Shown here: positions 9,037 through 17,130 of the stretch, one piece after another | Layout: each line of letters opens with the position of its first letter | How positions within the stretch are numbered: position 1 is the stretch's first letter | Origin: Taishania sp037189645 | GTDB lineage: Bacteria; Bacteroidota; Bacteroidia; Flavobacteriales_D; Crocinitomicaceae | Assembly (NCBI GenBank): GCA_037189645.1 | Contig: JBBCIY010000011.1 | Span: 62,001 to 126,000, forward strand | DNA length: 64,000 bases | Reading direction: 5' to 3' | Notes under the pieces: generated by a model | The model's database searches: none | Told to the model about the DNA's origin: nothing | The model's input: the letters and a program-made list of their open reading frames with translations, nothing else | Position numbers and translations under genes: made by a program

Positions 9037-10206
9037 TCAGTCCACATAAATGACCAGGCCTTTGAGGTATTCCCCTTCCGGGTGAGCTGCCGAGATCGGA
9101 TGGTCTGCCGGCTGGTGCAGCTGCTCCAGGATCCGTACATTCCGCCCTGCTTCAATGGAAGCCGCTATAACTGTATTGGTAAACAACACCTTGTCGATCA
9201 CCTGTGAGCAGGAAAATGTAAAAATGATCCCTCCCGGCTTGATCTGACGGATCGCGTGCGCGTTCAGCCGCTTGTAACCTTGTACCGCTTTGTGGCGCTT
9301 ATCCCGGTGTTTGGCAAATGCAGGCGGATCCAGTACAATGATGTCATACGATTCAGGAAGCTCTTTCATGTATTCCATGGCGTCCGCCACGATAGAGCCA
9401 TGATTGTCACACCCATTCAGTTTTACATTGTCGTCAGTCAGCTGGATGGCTTTTTTTGAGCTGTCCAGCGAATGAACCAATTCCGCACCGTTCTTCAACG
9501 CCAGTAAGCTGAATCCTCCTGAATAACAAAAGGTGTTCAATACTTTTTTGCCCTTCGCATATTTCCCCAGCAGCAAACGGTTTTCCCGCTGATCAATGAA
9601 AAATCCTGTTTTCTGTCCGCTGATCCAGTCGATATTGAACTTCACGCCGTTTTCCAGCGCTACATGGGGCATTTCACAGCTGCCGTAAAGATAAGCATCG
9701 TTCACCTCCACCCTGTCCGGCAATGTTTCTGACGATTTATTGTAAACCGCGGTCAGCTCTTCTTTCAATACGTCCTTCAATGCCTCCGCGACGAACCCTA
9801 CAGAACGGTACATCCCGATGCTGTGACACTGAATAACCGCTACTTTATTGTAATAATCGACGATCAGTCCGGGCAATCCGTCTCCTTCGCCGTGTACCAG
9901 CCGGAAAATGGAATTGTCTTCCCGGAACAATCCTAACGAGCGGCGCACATTCACTGCATTACGGATCTTATTCCGGAAAAAACCGGCATCAATATCCGTA
10001 TCATCAAAGGAAAGAACACGTACGGCGATCGTTGCGTTCTGAAAATGCCCCCTTGCCAGGAAGCTGCCCTGCGCATCCTGTACGGTTACGATGTCTCCAT
10101 CTTCCAGGTCTTCGGAAGCCAGGTCGATTGCACCGGAAAAAATCCAGGGATGCCTGCGTTCCACAGACTGCGTCTTTTTCTTGTATAACTGTACGATCTT
10201 GGACAC
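9037..10206 (-). CDS. Class I SAM-dependent rRNA methyltransferase (RlmI-like)
   Basis: A 389-residue protein with an N-terminal PUA RNA-binding domain (HPWIFSGAI near residue 19), a middle EEHD-like domain (GEGDGLPGLIVD), and a C-terminal Rossmann methyltransferase (NTFCYSGGFSLLAL, then DPPAFAKHR). This is the architecture of RlmI, the 23S rRNA m5C1962 methyltransferase, and of its paralogues in other phyla; the exact target base is inferred from family. A Cys in TFSCSQ near the end of the domain is in place. Its likely promoter lies in the AT-rich 10207-10260 stretch. Confidence 0.85.
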   Translation of the reverse strand: MSKIVQLYKKKTQSVERRHPWIFSGAIDLASEDLEDGDIVTVQDAQGSFLARGHFQNATIAVRVLSFDDTDIDAGFFRNKIRNAVNVRRSLGLFREDNSIFRLVHGEGDGLPGLIVDYYNKVAVIQCHSIGMYRSVGFVAEALKDVLKEELTAVYNKSSETLPDRVEVNDAYLYGSCEMPHVALENGVKFNIDWISGQKTGFFIDQRENRLLLGKYAKGKKVLNTFCYSGGFSLLALKNGAELVHSLDSSKKAIQLTDDNVKLNGCDNHGSIVADAMEYMKELPESYDIIVLDPPAFAKHRDKRHKAVQGYKRLNAHAIRQIKPGGIIFTFSCSQVIDKVLFTNTVIAASIEAGRNVRILEQLHQPADHPISAAHPEGEYLKGLVIYVD

Positions 10207-10556
10207 GTTCTTTAATTTTGGGTGTAAAAGTAGGTATTTATGAAAAAAAACACCTGTTATGAAACGTATTTTTCGCTAAAATTCTAACGACAGGAAACCT
10301 GTTTTAAGTTATCTTTTTACCGGGAGCAGGGCGCATCCGATTTTTTGACTACACCTTTGGCTTTCATATCCTTGAGAATGCATATATTTATGAGCTGTTT
10401 CGGGGAAAACCATTTTGTACCAGCGTCATTGGTAACACTCTTAACTTATACAGAAATATGCATCCATATTGTAATATTTACGGACTTTTCAGGCAACGGA
10501 ATAAGACAACCATTGAAACGCTAATAAAACAAGAACAGTAATCAATTGTAAGTCAA
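10207..10556. other. 350-base intergenic region between divergent genes
   Basis: This spacer separates the RlmI-like gene (minus) from the Coq4-like gene (plus). It holds a T-rich stretch, two ATGCAT/ATATGCAT words (about 10378 and 10455) and a 27-codon open frame that I do not believe. No stem-loop, riboswitch fold or RNA gene was recognised. Confidence 0.4.
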
Positions 10557-11168
10557 ATGAAAAGAAGCCCAGACAGTGATCCCACTGTAACGATCAAAGA
10601 AGCATTGGTCGGTTTTTACAAGTTCAACCGGTTGAATCTGACAGATGATTTTGCCTCACATTGTGTCAGGGTTTATATCGGGTGTCTTTTGGCACCTGTT
10701 CCCAATATCAATGCACGGAAAAAGTATTTAAAGTTTCACGACCTTCATCACGTCATGACCGGTTACGGAATTGACAGGATCGGTGAAAGCGAGATCAGTG
10801 CCTGGGAGCTTGGCGCCCGAAGCGGAAGGAAACCGATCATTGCCATTATGAATCTATTTGCCCTGTCGACGGGCTTCATCTTAAGTCCTTCCAGGGTAAC
10901 ATCGGCGTTTTACAGAGGTTGTCGCAGTAAAAATCTCTACTATTTATCCGGTTCAATGACCGGGGAGGAAATTGACAGCCTCGATCTGAACGCATTAAAA
11001 AAAGAACACCTTGAAACGGGCAGCAAGGTCAGGTACAAATTCTTTCGAAAAATTGAATTTGCGGGTTATTTATTTTTCTCGATGCTCATTCATGTATTTA
11101 TGCTGATTGCAGGAAAAACATTGCTCATCGCTGAGCGGATCCGGAATGCGATCAGTCGGAGATCATAA
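10557..11168 (+). CDS. Coq4-like metal-site protein
   Basis: A 203-residue protein carrying HDLHHVMTGYGIDRIGE at residues 61-77, which fits the Coq4 signature H-D-x-x-H-x11-E exactly (H61, D62, H65, E77). In mitochondria and some bacteria Coq4 acts in ubiquinone ring modification through that metal site. The remainder is diverged: residues 92-112 and 160-195 are hydrophobic, suggesting membrane association, and the tail is basic. Flavobacteria normally make menaquinone rather than ubiquinone, so another isoprenoid or quinone-related role is possible (inference). No partner gene lies nearby. Confidence 0.6.
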   Translation: MKRSPDSDPTVTIKEALVGFYKFNRLNLTDDFASHCVRVYIGCLLAPVPNINARKKYLKFHDLHHVMTGYGIDRIGESEISAWELGARSGRKPIIAIMNLFALSTGFILSPSRVTSAFYRGCRSKNLYYLSGSMTGEEIDSLDLNALKKEHLETGSKVRYKFFRKIEFAGYLFFSMLIHVFMLIAGKTLLIAERIRNAISRRS

Positions 11169-11316
11169 ACAAAAACCATGGAGGCCGGCACTTTAGATTT
11201 ACTGTTCTTGAAACAGAACGATTTCAGAACGTTAGCCCGGAAAACAGGATAACAATCGGTCAGCGTAATACAACCGGAGAAAACGGTAAGTATGAAAAAC
11301 AGCTCCCTCTTCTCAT

Positions 11317-12339
11317 CTACGGTTCGCTCAGCAACTTCTCTCCCATCAGTTCGTAATCATTCAATGTTTCCAGGAATCGTTTCAGGTGCTTTTTATCGTC
11401 CGCTGATAACGAAAGTCCATTCTGAAGCAACGGATCCAGATTAGGGTGGCCCTGGATTCCGCTATTGTAATGTTCCAGTACCTGGTCAATTGTAAAAAAT
11501 CGCCCATCGTGCATGTAAGGATAGGTCAACAATACATTCCGAAGTGTAGGCACCTTGAATTTTCCCTTATCGGAGCTGTTTTGTGTGATCAGGAACCGCC
11601 CGTCATCGGCTGAAACGACCTCCAATCCGTTATTCCTGAACGAATAATCGGTAAAGAGAGGCTCTGTATGACAGGAAGCGCATTTCTGCAAAAACAAATC
11701 ATATCCCGCCTGCTGTTCGGCTGTAAAAACCGCTTCTCCCCGCATCACTTTGTCATAATGAGAGCGGTCTGAGATGATCATCAGCATGTATTGCGTAAGG
11801 GCAAGAAACAGCTGCTGATCTGTAGCTTCACTTGTTCCGTACACACTTTTAAAACGGTTTTTCCAGTATGCGGATGCATTCAGCTTGTGGATGACATTTG
11901 CCATTGTTTCATTCATTTCCACCGGGTTTGTGATCGGAGCAACGGAAAACATTTCCAGGTGATTCACTCCTCCATCCCACATGAAATGAGGCTGCCAGGC
12001 CATATTAAATACAGGCGGCGCGTTCCGTGTCCCCATTGCGCCTCCCACTCCAGCACTTAACGCAATATTGTGATCCGCAAATACGTGTGTCTGAGCATGG
12101 CACGTGGCGCATGAAACCGTCTGGTCAGACGACAAAACCGTACTGTAAAACAATTCTCTTCCCAATTTAAACTGGTCAGCGTTTATCGGTTTCTCACCCA
12201 ATGGATATACCGTTGACGGGAAACCTGAAGGATGCCTGAAGGCAATCAGCTCAGGAGATTCCATATCCAGCTCTTCGACCTTCGCCTTCTTACACGATGC
12301 GAAGCCTATTACCAGAAGGATAAAATACATGTATTTCAT
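11317..12339 (-). CDS. MbnH-like di-heme cytochrome c peroxidase lipoprotein
   Basis: A 340-residue di-heme protein of the bacterial cytochrome c peroxidase/MauG superfamily. Start is placed at MKYMYF, ten codons inside the longest frame, because this gives a lipoprotein signal with lipobox FASC at about residue 16. Two haem-binding CxxCH motifs are present, SCATCH (C77, C80, H81) and CASCH (C220, C223, H224). Its immediate upstream neighbour is an MbnP-family protein. In the characterised pair, MbnH oxidises a Trp of MbnP to kynurenine, completing a copper site, so that is the probable role here rather than peroxide removal. It is the last gene of the locus. Confidence 0.8.
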   Translation of the reverse strand: MKYMYFILLVIGFASCKKAKVEELDMESPELIAFRHPSGFPSTVYPLGEKPINADQFKLGRELFYSTVLSSDQTVSCATCHAQTHVFADHNIALSAGVGGAMGTRNAPPVFNMAWQPHFMWDGGVNHLEMFSVAPITNPVEMNETMANVIHKLNASAYWKNRFKSVYGTSEATDQQLFLALTQYMLMIISDRSHYDKVMRGEAVFTAEQQAGYDLFLQKCASCHTEPLFTDYSFRNNGLEVVSADDGRFLITQNSSDKGKFKVPTLRNVLLTYPYMHDGRFFTIDQVLEHYNSGIQGHPNLDPLLQNGLSLSADDKKHLKRFLETLNDYELMGEKLLSEP

Positions 12340-12393
12340 AATCAGAAACAGAGGTTGTCCCACTGTCATAACGGAACAACCTCCCTGTTGAAT

Positions 12394-13218
12394 TTAGTTC
12401 TGAATGTATTTGAAAGTCACCCCGGAATTATAGAAACCGGAAGCCATTGCCACTGCATCCGTTCCCGGCATGTGCACCATCCCGACATTGCTCACCGAGC
12501 CGATTCCCGTGAACAAATGCGACGGGTCTACTCCCAGATGGATCTTCCCGTTACCGGATTCCGAAACCATCAAAGCCCCTCCGAAAGGTGCCGTTTTTAA
12601 TGTGACGATATTATTCGCACCGGAAAATCCTCCCAGGTGATAGGCAAACGAACCTCCCATCGCAGCCTGCGGGGACAATCCTTCCGCTTTTACCATGATA
12701 TACCCGGTATTCCAGCTCCAGAACATCCCTGTGGTTGTAGAAAGGGCACCTGCCTGCGCGCCACTCACGTTTCTGGTGCTGTCAACACCCATCACATAGG
12801 AAACTTCCGTGTAATTTCCTGCCGGAATTCCTGAAATATTCAGGCTTGCCGAAGCCGCATCTGATAAATCAACCAGGAAATAGCTTTCAGGATGTGACCA
12901 CCACGTACCGTTCTCATTTTTCAGGCGCAGGTTGGAAATGAAATACTTGAACGTTGTAAATGTCAATGTATCACCTGAGTCCGGGTGTACATACTCCGTT
13001 TCCAGCTGAAAAGGAGTTGAAGCATTGCTCCATTGGTGCTCCAGTACAACCGTTGCTTTCCCGGTTTCCTCTTCCGGTCCGGCATAGATACAGGAACCGT
13101 CATCTTTGGTCGCTTCCAGGTTGTAATTCACGGCAGTTGCATCCGTGCATCCTTTCTTTTTACAGGATGTAAATATCAATGCGCCACTGATAAGCGCAAA
13201 AAATAATAGCTTGTTCAT
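12394..13218 (-). CDS. MbnP family copper-binding lipoprotein
   Basis: A 274-residue lipoprotein (lipobox IFTSC, Cys at residue 19, followed by Lys-Lys-Lys). After a GCTDATAVNYN...DDGSCIY segment common in Bacteroidota surface proteins, the MbnP domain runs from about residue 57: TTFKYFISNL, GMFWSWNTGYI (about 166-176), and a late HLGGF and HLGVDPSHLF with His ligands. MbnP proteins bind copper in the periplasm, using a kynurenine formed from Trp by the MbnH partner, whose gene follows 54 bases on. Several Trp residues (WW near 105, W169, W171) are candidates for that change. Confidence 0.8.
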   Translation of the reverse strand: MNKLLFFALISGALIFTSCKKKGCTDATAVNYNLEATKDDGSCIYAGPEEETGKATVVLEHQWSNASTPFQLETEYVHPDSGDTLTFTTFKYFISNLRLKNENGTWWSHPESYFLVDLSDAASASLNISGIPAGNYTEVSYVMGVDSTRNVSGAQAGALSTTTGMFWSWNTGYIMVKAEGLSPQAAMGGSFAYHLGGFSGANNIVTLKTAPFGGALMVSESGNGKIHLGVDPSHLFTGIGSVSNVGMVHMPGTDAVAMASGFYNSGVTFKYIQN

Positions 13219-13253
13219 TTTAATGTTTTTTTATTAATTTGGTATTCACTATT

Positions 13254-13643
13254 CTAAGGCAGGCAAACAACATCGCGTTCCCTGACCTCTCTGCTGCCGG
13301 CATCATCTTTCAATGCTTCCACACGTACAGTTACCACTGTCGTATCGTACAGGTTATTGATCCAGTGTTCGTGAAAGTTGTACGCACCGGACCGGACATC
13401 ATAGGATGTTGTGAACAGCACCACATTCGTAGACGCGTTGATCGCCGAAACAACATACCCTCTCATTTCACCGTCGGCTGTTATCGTTCCTTCCATATGA
13501 ACCTGGTTCCACGAAGGGATAGTATCGCCAGCAGCTGGTTCTTTGAACGTAATCGTAACTGAACCGGCCTCATTCTTTCCTTTTTTGCATGCGCTGAAAC
13601 ATATCCCTGTCAGCGCAATTGCAATGATATAAACCGCCTTCAT
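13254..13643 (-). CDS. Small lipoprotein of the MbnP/MbnH locus (DUF4625-like)
   Basis: A 129-residue lipoprotein with lipobox CFSAC at about residues 15-19 followed by Lys-Lys-Gly-Lys. The mature part is a single beta-rich domain (GSVTITFKEPAAGDTI, then TADGEMRGYVVSA, and NFHEHWINN near residue 94). It resembles the DUF4625 lipoproteins of Bacteroidota, but I hold that only loosely. The two His around the NFHEHW turn could bind metal. It starts after a 4-base overlap with the upstream outer-membrane protein gene and lies 35 bases before MbnP, so it belongs to the same transcript. Confidence 0.6.
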   Translation of the reverse strand: MKAVYIIAIALTGICFSACKKGKNEAGSVTITFKEPAAGDTIPSWNQVHMEGTITADGEMRGYVVSAINASTNVVLFTTSYDVRSGAYNFHEHWINNLYDTTVVTVRVEALKDDAGSREVRERDVVCLP

Positions 13644-14554
13644 TTTTTACTGTTAAAGAAATAATTAACTCCTGCTCTCAACATCGTCTTCTGGTTTACA
13701 TATCCCCTGTTTAATCGCTGATAAACAGGAACAAAAACCTGAACACTCACTCCAATATTCCGGTACAGTACGAACAAGTTGACTTGTCCGCTGTAGATAT
13801 CTCCGCCATTGAACGTGTCCTCTGATAAAACACCATTTTTGGTATCTTTCCAGTTGTGCATATAGTTCATTCCGACCTGGGGGATGATCTTCAGGTCTTC
13901 GTTTACATCCCAGCGGTAAAACACCACCTGGGAGATGCTCAACGCATTTCCGAAACGGTATTTGTACTTGTTACTGGTCTTGTACGTAAAACCTGTTTCA
14001 TTTTGCAACCCGAAATTTTTGTACTGTACGGAATAATTCAGGTTGGTAATAACATCGACAGAACCTGTTCCCGGGAGCATATTGATCTCTTCAAAGCCCA
14101 GCTTAAAGAACGTTCCGGTCGGAGCTTTCACACCAAGACCGATGGTTCCGGAATGACGAAAGTTGCGGTTCAACGAATCCATGTTATCGATGAATACGAA
14201 ATTCCCCATTGCAACTACGTCCCCCAGTCCCTGGATCGTTGTTGTGACGCTGTCTGTTTTCCGGTTAAAAACGTACGGGATGAACGCCTGTATCTGAAAG
14301 CGTTGCCCGATTTTATACCGCCCGAACAGTTCCGTTGTTGTAAAAAACTGTGAAGAAACCCCACGATAACCGTGACCATCCGGAGCAGGCTGACTTTCAA
14401 ACCAGCGAAGCGTGGATCGCATTCCTATAAAGTGATGCTTGCTGTTGGGCAGCATCCCCACAGAAAAGGCATTGGCAGCGCATCCACAAATATCGCAGGC
14501 GTAAGCGGATGTTGTCAGAAAACCCAACAACATAGCCGACACAAATTGCTTCAT
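13640..14554 (-). CDS. Outer-membrane beta-barrel protein with N-terminal CxxCxC motif
   Basis: A 304-residue protein with a signal peptide ending near SAYA; the mature N-terminus begins CDICGCAAN, a compact three-Cys motif suited to metal binding, followed by a SKHHFIG stretch. The rest alternates hydrophobic/polar beta strands and ends in an aromatic residue-rich GVNYFFNSKK, as expected of an outer-membrane barrel of the transporter/phenol-degradation-MetA type. In this locus a role in copper sensing or uptake across the outer membrane is reasonable (inference). Its stop overlaps the next gene's start by 4 bases. Confidence 0.65.
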   Translation of the reverse strand: MKQFVSAMLLGFLTTSAYACDICGCAANAFSVGMLPNSKHHFIGMRSTLRWFESQPAPDGHGYRGVSSQFFTTTELFGRYKIGQRFQIQAFIPYVFNRKTDSVTTTIQGLGDVVAMGNFVFIDNMDSLNRNFRHSGTIGLGVKAPTGTFFKLGFEEINMLPGTGSVDVITNLNYSVQYKNFGLQNETGFTYKTSNKYKYRFGNALSISQVVFYRWDVNEDLKIIPQVGMNYMHNWKDTKNGVLSEDTFNGGDIYSGQVNLFVLYRNIGVSVQVFVPVYQRLNRGYVNQKTMLRAGVNYFFNSKK

Positions 14555-14582
14555 TTGATTAAATTTTAATGTGCGTAAAACC

Positions 14583-14608
14583 GCTATATCGTATTATTCC
14601 GATATAGC
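14583..14608. repeat. Palindromic element, copy D (diverged)
   Basis: Perfect 9-bp inverted repeat GCTATATCG/CGATATAGC around an 8-nt loop. The outer arm resembles that of the element at 48094-48135 (TTATATCG/CGATATAA), so it is probably a shortened relative. It lies in the leader of the outer-membrane protein gene. Confidence 0.55.
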
Positions 14609-14640
14609 AAAAAACACCGGAGCGTCCTTAAGAACTCCGG
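14609..14640 (-). terminator. Terminator/attenuator inside the copper locus
   Basis: Read on the minus strand: CCGGAG, 12-nt loop, CTCCGG, then TGTTTTTT. It follows the small Cys/His protein gene and precedes the barrel gene, so it could uncouple or attenuate their expression. Confidence 0.6.
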
Positions 14641-14653
14641 AAAACTATTTCAA

Positions 14654-15025
14654 TCAAATGATGGGAGGATGAAAGATAAAGGAATTGTAACCTGTTGGTT
14701 TTTGCTGTACAACAAAAGCACAGTGAGATTGTTTTTCAATAAAGTGGGATTCTGATTGTTCTATTTCATGGGAAACTGCGGAACTGACAAACAAAATAAC
14801 CTCTACCTGTTGCTTGTTGTCTTTTTGTTTACGTTCATCATCCTTATCCAGCTCTTTTTTCAGATGGCATTTACCATTACATTCCAGCTGAGGCTGCTCA
14901 CGGTTCTCACATAAGTTTTCAGCGATAAATTCCTGGTTCAGCCAATAATTAAAGTAAACAATCACCCGGCTGGCAGAATGGAGCAAGAATGCTCCCAAAA
15001 AAAGATATGCGATGAATCTGTTCAT
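14654..15025 (-). CDS. Small membrane-anchored Cys/His protein of the copper locus
   Basis: A 123-residue protein with one N-terminal hydrophobic segment (about residues 4-26), followed by an extracytoplasmic part holding ENLCENREQPQLECNGKCHLKKEL (the CNGKCH core near residue 49) and a Lys/Asp-rich linker. The close C-x3-C-H group with an additional upstream Cys is a plausible metal site. Small proteins with this CNGKC-HLKK motif are, to my knowledge, recurrent in Bacteroidota next to copper genes; that association is recalled, not shown here. It is the first gene of the locus and is followed by a terminator-like hairpin. Confidence 0.6.
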   Translation of the reverse strand: MNRFIAYLFLGAFLLHSASRVIVYFNYWLNQEFIAENLCENREQPQLECNGKCHLKKELDKDDERKQKDNKQQVEVILFVSSAVSHEIEQSESHFIEKQSHCAFVVQQKPTGYNSFIFHPPII

Positions 15026-15085
15026 ATCCGGGGCAAATGTAGGAATAAATCGGGAGTGGACAAGCCGGAACGACCTGTTTTATTT

Positions 15086-16117
15086 TTATGCAAAATGATT
15101 CCACCCCTGCGCCTTAATCGTAATGGCACTTCCGTTCTTATCAATATAATAACATCCTTCGCTTTCACTGGTAATGTGTCCGATGATGGTCATGTGCGGG
15201 TTTCCTTTGATCTTTTCAAAATCCGATTGCCGGATGGTAAACAGCAGCTCGTAATCTTCTCCTCCGTTCAATGCACATGTTGCAGGATCCAGATTAAAAT
15301 CGATCGCAGCCAGTGATGTTGCTCCGTCAATTGGAATCTTCTCGTCGTAAAGATGACATCCTACTCCGCTGCTTTTACAAATATGCAGGATCTCCGAAGC
15401 AAGACCGTCTGAAATATCGATCATTGAAGTCGGAACAACGTCCAGCTCTGCCAGGAAACCGATGATATCTTTCCTTGCTTCCGGTTTCAGCTGCCGCCTG
15501 ATAATGTAATCGAATCCTTCCAGATCAGGCTGAATATCGGGATTCGCTTTAAATACTTCTTTCTCCCGTTCCAATACCTGCAACCCCATGTACGCCGCTC
15601 CCAGGTCACCTGAAACAACCACCAGGTCATGTTCCCCGGCTCCTGAACGGTAAGTGATCTTATCTTTCTGAGCACGTCCGACCGCCGTTATGCTGATCGT
15701 TAGTCCTGAATAAGAAGTACTTGTATCTCCTCCGACCAGATCCACGCTGTAGAATTCACAGGCAGCTTTGATCCCTCTGTACAGCTCTTCGATCGCTTCC
15801 AGCGGGAATTTAGATGAAAACGCCAGGGAAACGGTGATCTGTTCCGGCTTTGCATTCATCGCGCATATATCAGAAATATTGACTGCAACTGCTTTGTATC
15901 CCAGGTGCTTCAATGGTGTGTACATCAGGTTGAAATGAATTCCTTCCACCAGCATATCTGTTGAGATAACCATCGCTTCGGTTTCTGAAATGCTGATAAC
16001 CGCCGCATCATCCCCGATTCCTTTTAAAGTGGTCGGGTTCATATTCGTAAATTCACTGCTTAAATGATCAATCAACCCAAATTCTCCCAGCTGATCCAAA
16101 TTTTTCTGTTCTGACAT
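15086..16117 (-). CDS. thiL: Thiamine-monophosphate kinase
   Basis: A 343-residue AIR-synthase-fold kinase that phosphorylates thiamine monophosphate to thiamine diphosphate. Start is set at MSEQKNLDQLGEFGLID; the longer frame adds 37 residues that run through a palindromic repeat and look non-coding. Landmarks: GIGDDAAVI near residue 33, MLVEGIHF, the metal-binding GGDTS (about residue 130), and MIDISDGLASEI and NGGEDYELLF in the C-terminal half, all as in ThiL. No other thiamine gene lies nearby and I see no TPP riboswitch. Confidence 0.92.
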   Translation of the reverse strand: MSEQKNLDQLGEFGLIDHLSSEFTNMNPTTLKGIGDDAAVISISETEAMVISTDMLVEGIHFNLMYTPLKHLGYKAVAVNISDICAMNAKPEQITVSLAFSSKFPLEAIEELYRGIKAACEFYSVDLVGGDTSTSYSGLTISITAVGRAQKDKITYRSGAGEHDLVVVSGDLGAAYMGLQVLEREKEVFKANPDIQPDLEGFDYIIRRQLKPEARKDIIGFLAELDVVPTSMIDISDGLASEILHICKSSGVGCHLYDEKIPIDGATSLAAIDFNLDPATCALNGGEDYELLFTIRQSDFEKIKGNPHMTIIGHITSESEGCYYIDKNGSAITIKAQGWNHFA

Positions 16118-16178
16118 AATGTGTAATTCTGTTGCGCAAAAGTACCACATTTCACAGAATAATCTGCAATAAATCGTG

Positions 16179-16206
16179 ATATCGTCATATTGCGATATGA
16201 CGATAT
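16179..16206. repeat. Palindromic element, copy A
   Basis: Perfect 12-bp inverted repeat ATATCGTCATAT/ATATGACGATAT around the 4-nt centre TGCG. It sits 62 bases upstream of the thiL ATG, between thiL and the preceding same-strand gene. Confidence 0.85.
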
Positions 16207-16311
16207 AGTGAAAGCATGACGAGGTCATCGTTCAGGATTCTGCAACCAGAGTAACAATCACATCGGAGGAAGAACAATCCGGGAAAGTCCGGAAAAAAAT
16301 TACAGAAAGGC

Positions 16312-17130
16312 TTATTCGAACACAAACTGCGCTTTCACAATGGTCTGGGGCATTCTAAGATAGATGAAATTGTCATCGACGAACATCGTACGGACTTCCC
16401 TGTAATTCAATGGAAAAACAACACTTTTCTCGTTTTGAAGGGAAATCATTTTTAATTCATCCTGCCGGAGACAAATGAGGTGGTTATTGAACAGCTGGAT
16501 CCATTTAATCCCCGGGATCTCCAGAAACCGGATTAAGGTACCGTAAACATCGAATACATAGACCCCTTTCTGATTATCCAGGACGAATAATTTATTTTCC
16601 CACTCAATCAACTGACAAATGCTCTCAGCGTCCAGGATTCCTCCCAGGTTCTTTATCGCCTGAGATTGCAGCAATCCGCTGAAAGAAAGCAGATGCAACG
16701 TAGAATTTACCTGGTCGAACGCCCACATTTTGTCTGACTGGCCGGAGCTTTCAACCGTACTGACATTGACCAGATCGTACTCACTCAGGTCAAGGCACTT
16801 CTCCATCATGGTGAGTGAATTGTCATAAAAACAAACCAGCTGCTGGGTTTCCGAAAAACCATAGATCTTTAATGAATTGACCAGACCGATCTTATTGTAA
16901 CGCCCGAATTGCTTCACACTCTGCTCAAAAAGCATTTTACCATTCTTGTCATACTTGGTCAGACGGTCTTTTTCCGAAATAATGATATTTTCCAGCCCGT
17001 CAACTGTCCATACAGCATCTTCGGGGATCGGGTATGTTTTCACCTCGGCAAGTCTCTGGGAAAAAGCAGGGCAAGAGAAAAAGGCTGAAACAATCAGCGG
17101 GAAAAAGATTTTATGTGTGAATAGGCTCAT
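16312..17130 (-). CDS. Secreted beta-propeller-like protein of unknown function
   Basis: A 272-residue protein with a signal peptide ending near CPAFSQ. The mature sequence consists of recurring short beta blades (for example LTKYDKNGKMLFEQ, LVCFYDNSLTM, KLFVLDNQKGVYVFDVYG) typical of six- or seven-bladed propellers with NHL/YVTN character, but no named family is clear. Its start overlaps the stop of the GH3-family gene by 4 bases, so the two are co-translated. Similar pairs suggest a conserved partnership, though its meaning is unknown. Confidence 0.55.
   Translation of the reverse strand: MSLFTHKIFFPLIVSAFFSCPAFSQRLAEVKTYPIPEDAVWTVDGLENIIISEKDRLTKYDKNGKMLFEQSVKQFGRYNKIGLVNSLKIYGFSETQQLVCFYDNSLTMMEKCLDLSEYDLVNVSTVESSGQSDKMWAFDQVNSTLHLLSFSGLLQSQAIKNLGGILDAESICQLIEWENKLFVLDNQKGVYVFDVYGTLIRFLEIPGIKWIQLFNNHLICLRQDELKMISLQNEKSVVFPLNYREVRTMFVDDNFIYLRMPQTIVKAQFVFE

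Noticed and set aside
10458..10541. 27-codon open frame just before the Coq4-like gene
   Set aside because: It has no recognisable composition, start context or partner and ends 15 bases before the real start; chance frames of this length are expected.
12340..12369. Alternative upstream start of the di-heme protein
   Set aside because: The extra ten residues would precede the signal peptide and disrupt the lipoprotein signal.
16118..16228. 37-residue N-terminal extension of ThiL
   Set aside because: It translates the palindromic repeat and an AT-rich spacer, and ThiL begins normally at MSEQKNLDQ.
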